Assembly: GCA_024278765.1 (NCBI GenBank)
Contig: JAJRSM010000103.1
Coordinates: 1 to 43,169 of the forward strand
From: Deltaproteobacteria bacterium
GTDB lineage: Bacteria > Desulfobacterota > GWC2-55-46 > DRQE01
Direction: 5' to 3'
DNA length: 43,169 nt
Position numbers and translations under genes: made by a program. This document shows positions 26,014-33,690 of the stretch, in pieces. Position 1 is the stretch's first letter, and the number at the start of each line of letters is the position of its first letter. The notes below the pieces were generated by a model. That model searched no databases, had not been told where the DNA came from, and was given only the letters and a program-made list of their open reading frames with translations.

Positions 26014-27290
26014 TGGTCTTTGTCGTCGCAGGGCTCTTAGTCGTTGTAATTATTGCTTTGGTCTGGATAGGGCTCGGGCTTAAGAAGAGTGGCCCGGATC
26101 CTGCGTTAATGATGCTTCAGAAAGAGACCGAGTCGCTACGTAGTGATATAGTCGACTCGGTCTCTAAAAATGCTAATCTTGTTAATTTGCAGCTCTCGCA
26201 GTTTAACTCGCAGATCAACACTCAACTTTCGCAGGCCAATGCTCAGGTAAATACGCAGCTTACGCAGGTCAGTGGGCAGATGAACACTCAGCTTACAGAC
26301 GTCGCAACGCAACTTAATAAGCAGCTTTCTCAGGTCACCGGGCAGGTAGGTGAACAACTCAAAAGCATTACTACGCAGCTCCAGACCTCTACTGGTCAGA
26401 TCAATAGCCGTATGGATAACGCCGCAAAGGTCGTTGGCGAGGTCAAGCAGAATCTGGGTGAGCTAAGCAAAGCCACCGAACAGGTATATACCGTTGGTAA
26501 GGATATCGCAAGCCTCCAAGAGATCTTGCGTGCCCCGAAGCTTCGTGGCGAGCTAGGAGAGTTTTTCTTAGGTGATTTGCTCGCGCAGATCCTGCCGACT
26601 TCTCATTATGAGCTGCAATACAGTTTTAAGAGCGGGGCCAGAGTTGATGCCGTAATAAAGCTTCACGGCGGCATCGTGCCGGTCGATAGTAAATTCCCTT
26701 TAGAGAATTTTAGAAAAATAATCGCGGCAGAGGGTGATAAAGATAAGAAGGCCGCAAAGCGGGCCTTTGTAAAGGACGTAAAAAAGCGCATCGACGAGAT
26801 CGCCGATTCTTATATAATCCCTGACGAGAAGACCTTTAACTTTGCGCTTATGTATATTCCGGCCGAAAATGTCTATTACGAGACGATCATAAAAGACACA
26901 GAGTTTGGTGACGATAAGGAAATCTCGGCCTATGCTTTTTCAAGGCGCGTCGTGCCGGTCTCGCCTAATTCTTTTTATGCCTATCTTCAGACGATCCTTC
27001 TTGGGCTCAGAGGAATGGAGATTAGCAAGAAGGCCCAGTCGATACTGTCAAGCCTTGAGACGCTCGGTAATGACTTCGAGCGTTTTACAGATGACTTTGA
27101 TGTGCTCGGACGCCACCTTAGCAATGCCAGAACAAAGCACGAAGACGCGCAGAAGAAGGCCGAGCGTTTTGGCGAGAAACTAAACGGCCTTGCAAGCGTT
27201 GAGCTTCCCTCTGACGAGCTCGCGTCCGACGACCCCCCGACCGATGGACTGGTTACTGGCGATGACCGCCAAGGTAAGCTCGGCGTCTAA
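26013..27290 (+). CDS. rmuC: DNA recombination protein RmuC homologue
   Basis: A 425-residue protein. One N-terminal membrane helix (residues 2-22) is followed by a long coiled coil and the RmuC nuclease-like domain (about 165-370: LRGELGEFFLGDLL, VDAVIKLHGGIVPVDSKFP, YIPAENVYYE). RmuC limits inversions and short-repeat recombination. Residues 60-125 are six consecutive 11-residue repeats of the type QLSQANAQVNT. The ATG overlaps the stop of the preceding gene by one base, so translation is coupled. The C-terminus ends in an Asp/Pro-rich tail. Confidence 0.9.
   Translation: MVFVVAGLLVVVIIALVWIGLGLKKSGPDPALMMLQKETESLRSDIVDSVSKNANLVNLQLSQFNSQINTQLSQANAQVNTQLTQVSGQMNTQLTDVATQLNKQLSQVTGQVGEQLKSITTQLQTSTGQINSRMDNAAKVVGEVKQNLGELSKATEQVYTVGKDIASLQEILRAPKLRGELGEFFLGDLLAQILPTSHYELQYSFKSGARVDAVIKLHGGIVPVDSKFPLENFRKIIAAEGDKDKKAAKRAFVKDVKKRIDEIADSYIIPDEKTFNFALMYIPAENVYYETIIKDTEFGDDKEISAYAFSRRVVPVSPNSFYAYLQTILLGLRGMEISKKAQSILSSLETLGNDFERFTDDFDVLGRHLSNARTKHEDAQKKAERFGEKLNGLASVELPSDELASDDPPTDGLVTGDDRQGKLGV
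26190..26387 (+). repeat. 33-bp tandem repeat within rmuC (six hendecads)
   Basis: Six in-frame 33-bp units encode the 11-residue repeats QLSQFNSQINT, QLSQANAQVNT, QLTQVSGQMNT, QLTDVATQLNK, QLSQVTGQVGE and QLKSITTQLQT. The codons differ between units, so the repeat is kept at protein level rather than being a recent DNA expansion. Confidence 0.85.
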
Positions 27291-27347
27291 GTAGCAGCCC
27301 CTTTACCTAAACTCTGGCAGGCCATTAGCTGTTATACAAAGACATTT

Positions 27348-27380
27348 AGGACTAAGAAGTCCTCAGGACCAAGAAGTCCT
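27348..27380. repeat. Doubled 16-bp palindromic repeat
   Basis: AGGACTAAGAAGTCCT (27348-27363) and AGGACCAAGAAGTCCT (27365-27380) lie side by side. Each can form a 6-bp hairpin (AGGACT/AGTCCT, the second with one G:U-type pair). They sit 58 bp after rmuC and 104 bp before asd. They could act as a weak processing signal or operator. There is no T-run. Confidence 0.6.
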
Positions 27381-27483
27381 AGGTGCAATGCCGTTTCGGT
27401 GGTATTCTATTAAATGGTTTTATATTGATGTGTCGCAGGTGTTTTCATACTGCCTTTTGGCGATTTCTACGGAGGAATAGTAG

Positions 27484-28506
27484 TTGAGTAAAGATTTATA
27501 TAATATTGCTGTTGTCGGTGCTACAGGTGCTGTTGGTAAAGAGATACTGAATGTTCTGGAACAGAGGAAGTTCCCTGTCGGTGAGTTGACCTTGCTGGCC
27601 TCGGAGAGGAGTGCTGGCGAGACCCTTACCTTTAAGGGGCAGCACTACGTAGTTGGTCTGCTGGATAAGGCCGATTTTAAGGGGATAGATATAGCCTTAT
27701 TTTCACCGGGCGGCTCGGTATCGGCCAAGTACGCCCCTATAGCAGCCGCAGCAGGTTGTGTTGTGGTGGATAATACTTCGCATTTCAGGATGGACCCGGA
27801 TGTGCCGCTGGTCGTCCCTGAGGTCAACCCTGATGACGTTGCGGGGTACGTAAAGAAAAATATAATCGCCAATCCCAATTGTTCGACGATTCAGATGGTC
27901 GTAGCTCTAAAACCCATCCATGACGCATTTGGTATAAAGCGGATAGTCGTCTCGACTTATCAGTCGGTCTCAGGGTCGGGCAGGGTTGCTATGGACGAGC
28001 TTTCCGCTCAGGTAACCGCGATATATACGATGAAATCCCCTGAAAAAGAGGTCTATCCGCACCAGATCGCCTTTAACTGCCTGCCCCATATTGATGATTT
28101 CCTTGATAACGGCTATACTAAGGAAGAGCAGAAGATGGTTGATGAGACCAAGAAGATATTTGGCGACGACTCTGTTAAGGTCTCGGCGACTGCCGTACGC
28201 GTGCCGGTCTTTGTTGGCCACGGTGAGTCGATAAATATAGAGACAGAAGACCCTATTACACCAGAAGAGGTAAGGCAGATCCTATCGGAAGCTCCAGGTG
28301 TCGAGGTCGTTGATGACCCTGAAAAGTCCCTTTATCCGCAGCAGCTGACAAGTGCCGAGTGTGACGAGGTCTTTGTCGGCAGGATTCGCACTGATGATAC
28401 CGTAGAGAACGGCATTAATATGTGGGTCGTCTCGGATAACCTTAGGAAGGGTGCGGCATTGAATGCCGTTCAGATCGTCGAGCTTCTTATAAGGGACTAT
28501 ATATAG
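27484..28506 (+). CDS. asd: Aspartate-semialdehyde dehydrogenase
   Basis: Reduces aspartyl phosphate to aspartate semialdehyde with NADPH, the branch point to lysine/diaminopimelate, threonine and methionine. The protein has 340 residues. The nucleotide loop is GATGAVG (12-18). The active-site Cys133 lies in NPNCSTIQM. Later QSVSGSG and the conserved His in the GHGES region are present. The start is TTG 27484, with GGAGGA 7-8 nt upstream. The gene lies 11 bp before truA, so the two are co-transcribed, an association seen in several Gram-negatives. Confidence 0.95.
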   Translation: MSKDLYNIAVVGATGAVGKEILNVLEQRKFPVGELTLLASERSAGETLTFKGQHYVVGLLDKADFKGIDIALFSPGGSVSAKYAPIAAAAGCVVVDNTSHFRMDPDVPLVVPEVNPDDVAGYVKKNIIANPNCSTIQMVVALKPIHDAFGIKRIVVSTYQSVSGSGRVAMDELSAQVTAIYTMKSPEKEVYPHQIAFNCLPHIDDFLDNGYTKEEQKMVDETKKIFGDDSVKVSATAVRVPVFVGHGESINIETEDPITPEEVRQILSEAPGVEVVDDPEKSLYPQQLTSAECDEVFVGRIRTDDTVENGINMWVVSDNLRKGAALNAVQIVELLIRDYI

Positions 28507-28517
28507 AGTAAAGAAAG

Positions 28518-29291
28518 ATGCGCAACATAAAGCTTACCATTGAGTATGACGGTACGAACTACTCTGGCTGGCAGATCCAGCCAGATTGCCCGACGATACA
28601 GGGTGAATTAGAGGCCGCAGTAATAACGATTATAAATTTTAGTATTTCTCCGGATGGTCTTCCGTCTGATCCAATTTACGACGGTATCCACGGGGCCTCA
28701 CGCACAGATGCCGGAGTACACGCCTTTGACCATGTTGCGACCTTTAAGACAGAATCAGCCATACCTATTTACGGAATCATACGCGGCCTGAACTCGGTCT
28801 TGCCGCGCGATATAGCAATAAAGGATGCAGTAGATATGCCGCTGGACTTTGATGCGCGTAGGCACTCAAAGGGCAAGACTTATCTATATAAAGTCCTTAC
28901 AGGGCCGACACGTAGCCCTGTATATCGCAATAGGGCCTGGTATTTGCGTCAGAGCCTTGATCTCGAGCTTATGCAGGAGGGCGCGAGGTTGCTCGTCGGT
29001 GAAAAGGATTTTTCGTCCTTTAGGGCCTCAGGTTGCGGTGCAAAGCATCCGATAAGGGAGGTAATATCTTTTATTGTTGAGTGCAAGGACGATGGCTTTA
29101 TAGAGTTTACCGTAAATGGCACGGCCTTTCTTCGCCATATGGTAAGGATTATGGTCGGCACGCTGGTAGAACTAGGCAAAGGCAATATTTCTATTGATGA
29201 ATTTGAAAAAATAATAGAGGCAAAGGACCGAACCCGAGCCCCTTATACCGCTGTGCCAGAGGGTCTGTACTTAGTTAAGACCAAGTACTAG
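28518..29291 (+). CDS. truA: tRNA pseudouridine(38-40) synthase TruA
   Basis: Isomerises uridines 38-40 in tRNA anticodon stems. The protein has 257 residues. The catalytic Asp64 lies in GASRTDAGVHA. LPRDIAI, FDARRHSKGKTYLYKV and FLRHMVRIMVGTLVELGKG are family blocks. A short loop insertion rich in Ser/Pro/Asp (about residues 41-56) precedes the catalytic motif and is longer than in E. coli TruA. The ATG has AAAGAAAG upstream. Confidence 0.94.
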   Translation: MRNIKLTIEYDGTNYSGWQIQPDCPTIQGELEAAVITIINFSISPDGLPSDPIYDGIHGASRTDAGVHAFDHVATFKTESAIPIYGIIRGLNSVLPRDIAIKDAVDMPLDFDARRHSKGKTYLYKVLTGPTRSPVYRNRAWYLRQSLDLELMQEGARLLVGEKDFSSFRASGCGAKHPIREVISFIVECKDDGFIEFTVNGTAFLRHMVRIMVGTLVELGKGNISIDEFEKIIEAKDRTRAPYTAVPEGLYLVKTKY

Positions 29292-29377
29292 TCAGGACAG
29301 TTTGCGATTTTTTAGTTTTTCATGAAGTATTGTTTATAATTTCCCCAAACCACCCTTCAATCAATAGGACTTATTTA

Positions 29378-30742
29378 GTGCGACGTATTACAGAAGAGAC
29401 GATAATTTTTATCAGCGTATTTAAGTGGTTTTTTATAGCCACCTGCGTTGGTATTATCGTTGGTTTCTCTACATTTGCGTTTTTGTATATCCTGGAGTGG
29501 GGCATTGCCTTTTCTACTCAGTACTCTTATTATTACCTCTCTATGCCGATAGGGTTGCTGGCAAGTGCAACGATAATAAAGTACTTTGCTCCGAACGCAA
29601 AGGGGCATGGTACGGAGAAGGTCATTGAGGCCATTCATAAGCGATACGGTAAGATCGAACCTATGGTTGTGCCGGTTAAGCTTATAGCGACTGTAATTAC
29701 CTTTATGTCCGGAGGCTCTGTTGGTAAGGAAGGCCCTTGTGCGCAGGTCGGTGCGGGGCTTACCAGTATCGTGGCGGATCTCTTTAGGTTTAACGATGTA
29801 GACCGCAAGAAACTGGTTATCTGTGGTATTAGCGCAGGCTTCGCCGCTGTCTTTGGTACGCCGGTCGCCGGGGCTATTTTTGCAATTGAGGTGCTCTTTG
29901 TAGGGGCTATGATGTACGATGTGCTGCTGCCATCATTTGTCGCCGGCATGGTTGGCTATCAGGTCGTAACGGCGCTTGGCATGACATTTCCTTATATCTC
30001 GATGGACGTCATAAATGTTGTGCAGTCAAACTCGCTCTTCTTTGCGGCGGCACTTGGCGGAGTGTTTTTCGGTCTTTGTTCTCTCTTATTTATAGAGTTC
30101 ATGGTTTACTGTGAAAAGTTGATTAAGCGGTATAAAATCAACCCTGTATACAGGGCCGTGGTCGGCGGCTTTGCCCTGATTTGCTTAACCCTTATTTTCT
30201 CTACCGAGTATCTTGGCCTTGGCGAACATATGATTATGTCCTCATTAATGGGCGAGGATGTTGTTGTATATGCATTTCTGCTTAAGATGCTTTTTACTGT
30301 CATTACCCTTATCTGCGGCGGTTCCGGCGGTATAGTAACCCCGATATTCTTTATCGGAGCAACGGCAGGCTCTGCCTATGCAACGATCTTTGGCTTAACT
30401 AGGCCGGTCTTCGCAGCCATAGGACGTGTAAGCCTGCTGGCCGGGGCTGCTAATACGCCTATTGCTGCTACCATTATGGCAGTTGAGATCTTTGGATCAC
30501 CTATAGCCCCATATGCCGCTGTGGCAGCGGTTATAAGCTTTCTTATTACAGGGCATCGCAGCGTCTATCCTTCGCAGGTCATGGCCTTTAAAAAATCCGC
30601 ATCTCTTAATATCCAGTTAGGCACCGAGGTCGAGAACGTCATCACAGAATATGAACGACGAAAGCGTTCGCTGGTAGATATTGTCTGGGGCTATTGCACA
30701 AAGATAAAGGAGATCTTTGGCAAGCACAATCCGCAGGGCTGA
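29378..30742 (+). CDS. ClC-family chloride channel or H+/Cl- antiporter
   Basis: About 454 residues with 10 or more hydrophobic helices. GSVGKEGPCAQVGAG carries the gating Glu of the GKEGP motif, which favours the exchanger type. GISAGFAAVFGTPVAGAIFAIE and GGSGGIVTPIFFIGATAG are the other pore segments. The classical first motif GSGIP is replaced by a GHGTEKV-type sequence. There is no CBS domain at the C-terminus. GTG 29378 has AGGA 8 nt upstream. The longer frame from 29330 adds a Pro/Asn-rich leader with no SD. It is 86 bp after truA. Confidence 0.88.
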   Translation: MRRITEETIIFISVFKWFFIATCVGIIVGFSTFAFLYILEWGIAFSTQYSYYYLSMPIGLLASATIIKYFAPNAKGHGTEKVIEAIHKRYGKIEPMVVPVKLIATVITFMSGGSVGKEGPCAQVGAGLTSIVADLFRFNDVDRKKLVICGISAGFAAVFGTPVAGAIFAIEVLFVGAMMYDVLLPSFVAGMVGYQVVTALGMTFPYISMDVINVVQSNSLFFAAALGGVFFGLCSLLFIEFMVYCEKLIKRYKINPVYRAVVGGFALICLTLIFSTEYLGLGEHMIMSSLMGEDVVVYAFLLKMLFTVITLICGGSGGIVTPIFFIGATAGSAYATIFGLTRPVFAAIGRVSLLAGAANTPIAATIMAVEIFGSPIAPYAAVAAVISFLITGHRSVYPSQVMAFKKSASLNIQLGTEVENVITEYERRKRSLVDIVWGYCTKIKEIFGKHNPQG

Positions 30743-30799
30743 TCTGCTCTAGCAGTTGTCTTGATCTGTTTACAGGGTTGTTTTTTATCGATCAAATAT

Positions 30800-30828
30800 T
30801 TGACAAATCGGCTTTAAACCCCTAAAAT
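30800..30828 (+). promoter_or_regulatory. Predicted sigma70-type promoter for the FmdB-like gene
   Basis: TTGACA (30800-30805, perfect), a 17-bp spacer and TAAAAT (30823-30828, 5/6). It lies 55 bp before the ATG at 30884. This is one of the best promoters in the window. Confidence 0.75.
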
Positions 30829-30883
30829 ATATAAGTTATGGTTATTTAATAAAACTGCTTTATGCAGTTGGAGGTCTTTGAGT

Positions 30884-31159
30884 ATGCCCATCTATGAATA
30901 TAAATGTAAGGACTGCGCCCTAGAGTTTGAGGTGATGCAGCGTTTTAGCGATGCACCTATAAAAGAATGTGAGGACTGCGAAGGCCCTGTCGAGAAGATG
31001 ATATCTTTATCGTCATTTCACCTTAAGGGCGGCGGCTGGTACGCGACCGAGTATGGCAATAAAAAGGCCGACTCTGCGCCGGCTGCTTGCGGCGATGCTG
31101 ATACTGGTAAAAAAGCCGCAAAGCCGGACTGCAATGGATGCCCTTCCGCGCAGAAGTAA
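30884..31159 (+). CDS. FmdB-family zinc-ribbon protein
   Basis: A 91-residue small protein. MPIYEYKCKDCALEFEVMQR and ECEDCEGPVEKMIS give two CxxC knuckles forming a zinc ribbon, the mark of the FmdB regulatory-protein family, whose true role is unknown. The C-terminus is Ala/Lys-rich with an extra Cys pattern (CNGCPS). ATG 30884 gives the canonical MPIYEY start with GGAGG 9 nt upstream. TTG 30878 is too close to the SD. It has its own promoter, and a hairpin with a T-run follows. Confidence 0.9.
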   Translation: MPIYEYKCKDCALEFEVMQRFSDAPIKECEDCEGPVEKMISLSSFHLKGGGWYATEYGNKKADSAPAACGDADTGKKAAKPDCNGCPSAQK

Positions 31160-31211
31160 TTAGTAGCCGGAATGCGCGGTTCGTATTTTAGTTGAAGTTG
31201 TTTTAGGTAAG

Positions 31212-31241
31212 GGCCCTAGGATATTAAGGGCCTGTTTTTTT
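31212..31241 (+). terminator. Rho-independent terminator after the FmdB-like gene
   Basis: The stem GGCCCT (31212-31217) pairs with AGGGCC (31227-31232), followed by a TG and seven Ts to 31241. It sits 52 bp after the fmdB stop and just before suhB. suhB translation starts 15 bp downstream, so read-through or an internal promoter must serve suhB. Confidence 0.7.
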
Positions 31242-31255
31242 AAGGCGGTTTTTTT

Positions 31256-32068
31256 ATGGAAATAATAGATGCGGCAGTAGAGATGGCACGCAGTGCCGGA
31301 GAGTTATTGCAAGGCAGGCTCGGTGCGGTGGACTCGGTAGAGTTTAAGGGTGCGGTCGATATCGTAACCGAGATGGACAAGGCGGCAGAGCTCCTGATCG
31401 TTGATGCTATCAGGGAGCGGTTTCCAGAGCACGGAATCCTTGCGGAAGAAGGTAGCGAGGTCGTAAGCACCTCGCCGTACCGCTGGATAATAGATCCGTT
31501 GGACGGCACTACGAACTACGCGCACGGCTTTCCTATTTATTGCGTCTCTATCGGCATTGAAGAAGGCGGCGTGATGGTAGCGGGCGTTGTATATGCGCCG
31601 GCGTTGGACGAGATCTTTACCGCAGAGCGTGGCAAGGGTGCTTTCCTAAACGGCGACCGTATCCGGGTCTCAAAGACCGCAAAGCTCAATACCAGCCTGC
31701 TTGCTACGGGTTTTCCCTATGATATAAGGACCTCAAAGGATACCAATCTAGATCACTTCGGTAATTTTGCCGTGCGCTCTCAGGCTATAAGACGTGCGGG
31801 GGCAGCGGCTTATGATCTTTGTTCGGTCGCAGCGGGGCGTTTCGACGGCTTCTGGGAGATGAAGCTCAGGCCTTGGGATATCGCAGCGGGCTTGCTTATT
31901 GTCGAAGAGGCGGGCGGAGTACTAACGGACTTTAATAACGGGCAGGTCGATCTGGAGCGCGGCGAGGTTCTGGCGACAAACGGCCTGATTCACCCGGAGA
32001 TGCTGGCGGTCCTTCAGTCTAAGACCGGTTGCCGCGATATGAGCGGGCAGCAGGCGAAAAAGCTCTAA
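31256..32068 (+). CDS. suhB: Inositol monophosphatase family protein
   Basis: A 270-residue Mg2+-dependent phosphatase of the IMPase/SuhB family, acting on inositol-1-phosphate or related sugar phosphates. Some members also bind RNA polymerase. The metal-site residues are Glu64/Glu65 in LAEEGS and Asp80/Asp83 in WIIDPLDGTTNY. A third Asp lies in RPWDIAAGLLIVEEAGG. The length is normal. The ATG has only a weak AAGGCGG upstream. It is followed 10 bp later by a YvlD-type gene, probably co-transcribed. Confidence 0.9.
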   Translation: MEIIDAAVEMARSAGELLQGRLGAVDSVEFKGAVDIVTEMDKAAELLIVDAIRERFPEHGILAEEGSEVVSTSPYRWIIDPLDGTTNYAHGFPIYCVSIGIEEGGVMVAGVVYAPALDEIFTAERGKGAFLNGDRIRVSKTAKLNTSLLATGFPYDIRTSKDTNLDHFGNFAVRSQAIRRAGAAAYDLCSVAAGRFDGFWEMKLRPWDIAAGLLIVEEAGGVLTDFNNGQVDLERGEVLATNGLIHPEMLAVLQSKTGCRDMSGQQAKKL

Positions 32069-32078
32069 TGGAGCTATA

Positions 32079-32429
32079 TTGATCAAGGCAATTATTATAC
32101 GTTTTGTCGCGGTAGTCGTAACGATCTTGATCCTGCCGCAGGTAGTGCCGGGCATAAGCGTAGAGCTTGCAACCGATGCCATTGTAGTCGCTATCGTTCT
32201 GGGCTTTTTAAATATCTTTCTCAAGCCCATTATGCGCCTTGCGTCTTTTCCGTTGCGATGCTTGACCTTGGGTTTATTTGCATTTATCATAAACGGCGTG
32301 CTGCTCTGGGTCGTGGCAGAGCTCGTAGCGGGCTTTACCATAACCGGCCTCCCAGAGGCGATTATCGGTGCTATTATCATTAGTACTGTCTCGCTTTTCG
32401 CTCGCATGGTCTTTGGCGGTAAGAGGTAA
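32079..32429 (+). CDS. Phage-holin family 4 / YvlD-type membrane protein
   Basis: A 116-residue very hydrophobic protein with four predicted helices and positively charged ends. The pattern ILPQVVPGI...ATDAIVVAIVLGFLNIFLKPI...LTLGLFAFIINGVLLW fits the YvlD/DUF360 family, called phage-holin family 4 although most members are chromosomal and of unknown function. The start is TTG 32079 with GGAG upstream. It is the last core gene before the tRNA pair. Confidence 0.85.
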   Translation: MIKAIIIRFVAVVVTILILPQVVPGISVELATDAIVVAIVLGFLNIFLKPIMRLASFPLRCLTLGLFAFIINGVLLWVVAELVAGFTITGLPEAIIGAIIISTVSLFARMVFGGKR

Positions 32430-32462
32430 GGCCGGTTAATTGTTTAATACTTACTGTAGATA

Positions 32463-32491
32463 TTGACACAGCTCAAGCGGTGTGTTATTAA
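32463..32491 (+). promoter_or_regulatory. Predicted promoter for tRNA-Lys
   Basis: TTGACA (32463-32468), a 17-bp spacer and TATTAA (32486-32491, 4/6), 54 bp upstream of the tRNA 5' end. Confidence 0.55.
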
Positions 32492-32545
32492 TAATAATTA
32501 CGCTTCGGTGGCAGGTTATCTATGATAAGCTGCCGTTTGAGTTAT

Positions 32546-32621
32546 GAGTCGCTAGCTCAGTCGGTAGAGCACCTGCCTTTTAAGCAGGTGGTGCCCGGTT
32601 CGATCCCGGGGCGACTCACCA
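32546..32621 (+). tRNA. tRNA-Lys (anticodon UUU)
   Basis: A 76-nt cloverleaf. The acceptor stem is GAGTCGC with GCGACTC. The D-arm contains AGCTCAGTCGGTAGAGC. The anticodon stem is CCTGC/GCAGG with loop CTTTTAA, giving anticodon TTT. The T-arm is CCCGG-TTCGATC-CCGGG. Discriminator A and an encoded CCA are at 32618-32621. An open frame that begins inside this gene is spurious. Confidence 0.98.
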
Positions 32622-32683
32622 TTAAATGCAGGGTAAAGGTTATAAGGAAGAAGGCTAAGGGAAAGACGGAGCAGGTGGGTATT

Positions 32684-33102
32684 ATGAAGCCAGGGTATAA
32701 AAACAATATTGCCTGGCAGAAGAACCAACAAGCTATAATCAAAGCATTAATACTTGTTGAGAGTTTCCCTGGAACAGCACCGTTTAAGAATATAGCCTCT
32801 CAGCTTTTTTCATCGATTACTACCGTGGTGCAAACAGTCTAAGACTGGTTATAGTCATTGCGTAAGGTTACAGTGATTTTGAAGGTGCCGAGTATCCGCA
32901 TTACCTTAAGATAGCGATACGGTCTGCATATGAGACAGACCACTGGTTAACAACCTTGCTATCGATTGCAGAAGTAAAGAAAGATATTGACGTAGTTTTG
33001 ATAAAAGAGCTTCTTGAGTTGAATCTAGAAGCAATAAAAATATTAACAAAGATAAAGCAGACAATAGAGGCAAAGAGAAAGGCGAGTAAGAAAGGTTTGT
33101 AG
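32684..33102 (+). pseudogene. Four-helix-bundle (23S rRNA IVS-type) protein gene, frameshifted
   Basis: Two pieces of one small gene lie in different frames. From ATG 32684 the frame reads AWQKNQQAIIKAL...FKNIASQLFSSITTVVQTV and stops at 32842. After a shift, a second frame resumes near 32880 (EGAEYPHYLKIAIRSAYETD) and ends with TAG at 33100. Together they resemble the ~120-residue four-helix-bundle family often encoded in rRNA intervening sequences and elsewhere, whose function is unclear. The join contains CAGTCTAAGACTGGTTATA (32835-32853), identical to the core of the dispersed element at 18287. The gene was therefore probably broken by repeat insertion or recombination. Confidence 0.65.
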
Positions 33103-33114
33103 TTTGTTTTTTAG

Positions 33115-33156
33115 CCTTATGCCTTATGCCTTACGCCTTTCCCCTTATACCTTGTT
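33115..33156. repeat. Degenerate heptamer tandem (CCTTATG, six units)
   Basis: Six consecutive 7-bp units: CCTTATG, CCTTATG, CCTTACG, CCTTTCC, CCTTATA and CCTTGTT, ending 7 bp before tRNA-Glu. It lies where the tRNA promoter would be expected. No clear -35/-10 pair is visible in it. Confidence 0.7.
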
Positions 33157-33163
33157 TTACTAT

Positions 33164-33241
33164 GTCCCCATCGTCTAGTCTGGCCAAGGACACCGCCCTT
33201 TCACGGCGGCGACCGGGGTTCAAATCCCCGTGGGGACGCCA
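33164..33241 (+). tRNA. tRNA-Glu (anticodon UUC)
   Basis: A 78-nt cloverleaf. The acceptor stem is GTCCCCA with TGGGGAC. The anticodon stem is CCGCC/GGCGG with loop CTTTCAC, giving anticodon TTC. The T-arm is CGGGG-TTCAAAT-CCCCG. Discriminator G and an encoded CCA are at 33238-33241. The gene marks the boundary between core and accessory DNA and is a plausible integration site for the downstream element. Confidence 0.97.
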
Positions 33242-33262
33242 TATTATCTGTAATAAAATTAA

Positions 33263-33293
33263 GGGGTTATCCTATACGGATAGCCCCTTTTTT
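33263..33293 (+). terminator. Rho-independent terminator after tRNA-Glu
   Basis: A 10-bp stem, GGGGTTATCC (33263-33272) with GGATAGCCCC (33278-33287, one G:U pair), followed by six Ts (33288-33293). Confidence 0.9.
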
Positions 33294-33421
33294 GTGTCCC
33301 CAGAGTGTCCCCAGACTCATGTTCCGGATTCTTTTTCAGATGTGTTTTACATTCTCAAATTTGATATTGGCACAGTAGTAAGGTGTAAATTTTAGTCTGT
33401 ATGTATATGGCTATTTTATGC

Positions 33422-33450
33422 TTGACAAATAGCTATTAAATAGCTATTAT
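33422..33450 (+). promoter_or_regulatory. Promoter with twin palindromic operator for the RHH-GNAT-ImmA-Beta operon
   Basis: TTGACA (33422-33427), an exact 17-bp spacer and TATTAT (33445-33450). The perfect palindrome AATAGCTATT occurs twice, at 33428-33437 and 33439-33448, filling the spacer and overlapping the -10. Ribbon-helix-helix dimers bind such short tandem palindromes, and the first gene downstream encodes one. Autorepression is therefore the likely design (inference). Confidence 0.8.
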
Positions 33451-33477
33451 CTGTATAGTCAATAAGAGGAGGTCGTA

Positions 33478-33690
33478 ATGGAAAAAAAACGGACTATGAC
33501 TTTAAATCTAAGCAAGGTTGAAATGGAAGTCTTAGAGGCACTTTGTCATAAAAAAGGTTTAAGTAAAACAGCTCTTATTAGGCAGGCCTTAAGACTATAT
33601 CAGTCTGTTGATGTTCGTTTAGAAAAGGGTGAAAAATTGTTTATTGAGGATCCTATTAAAAAGGAAAAGTTGGAGCTTGTAGTTATATGA
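33478..33690 (+). CDS. Ribbon-helix-helix (CopG/Arc-type) regulator, putative antitoxin-like
   Basis: A 70-residue protein. MTLNLSKVEMEVLEALCHKK followed by GLSKTALIRQALRLY is a typical ribbon-helix-helix fold: a beta strand and two helices, with the GLSKTALIR turn. The C-terminal 25 residues (EKGEKLFIEDPIKKEKLELV) may be a partner-binding tail. It is the first gene of a tight operon under a promoter with twin palindromes, so it probably represses it. The SD is GAGGAGG. The stop overlaps the next start by 4 bp (ATGA). The small size and position resemble toxin-antitoxin regulators. Confidence 0.85.
   Translation: MEKKRTMTLNLSKVEMEVLEALCHKKGLSKTALIRQALRLYQSVDVRLEKGEKLFIEDPIKKEKLELVVI

Noticed and set aside
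32522-32742. Open frames running through tRNA-Lys on both strands
   Set aside because: The tRNA cloverleaf is unambiguous. Only the part from ATG 32684 is coding-like, and it belongs to the frameshifted four-helix-bundle gene.
33126-33395. 89-codon frame over tRNA-Glu and its terminator
   Set aside because: It reads through a tRNA and a terminator hairpin, with no SD and no family.
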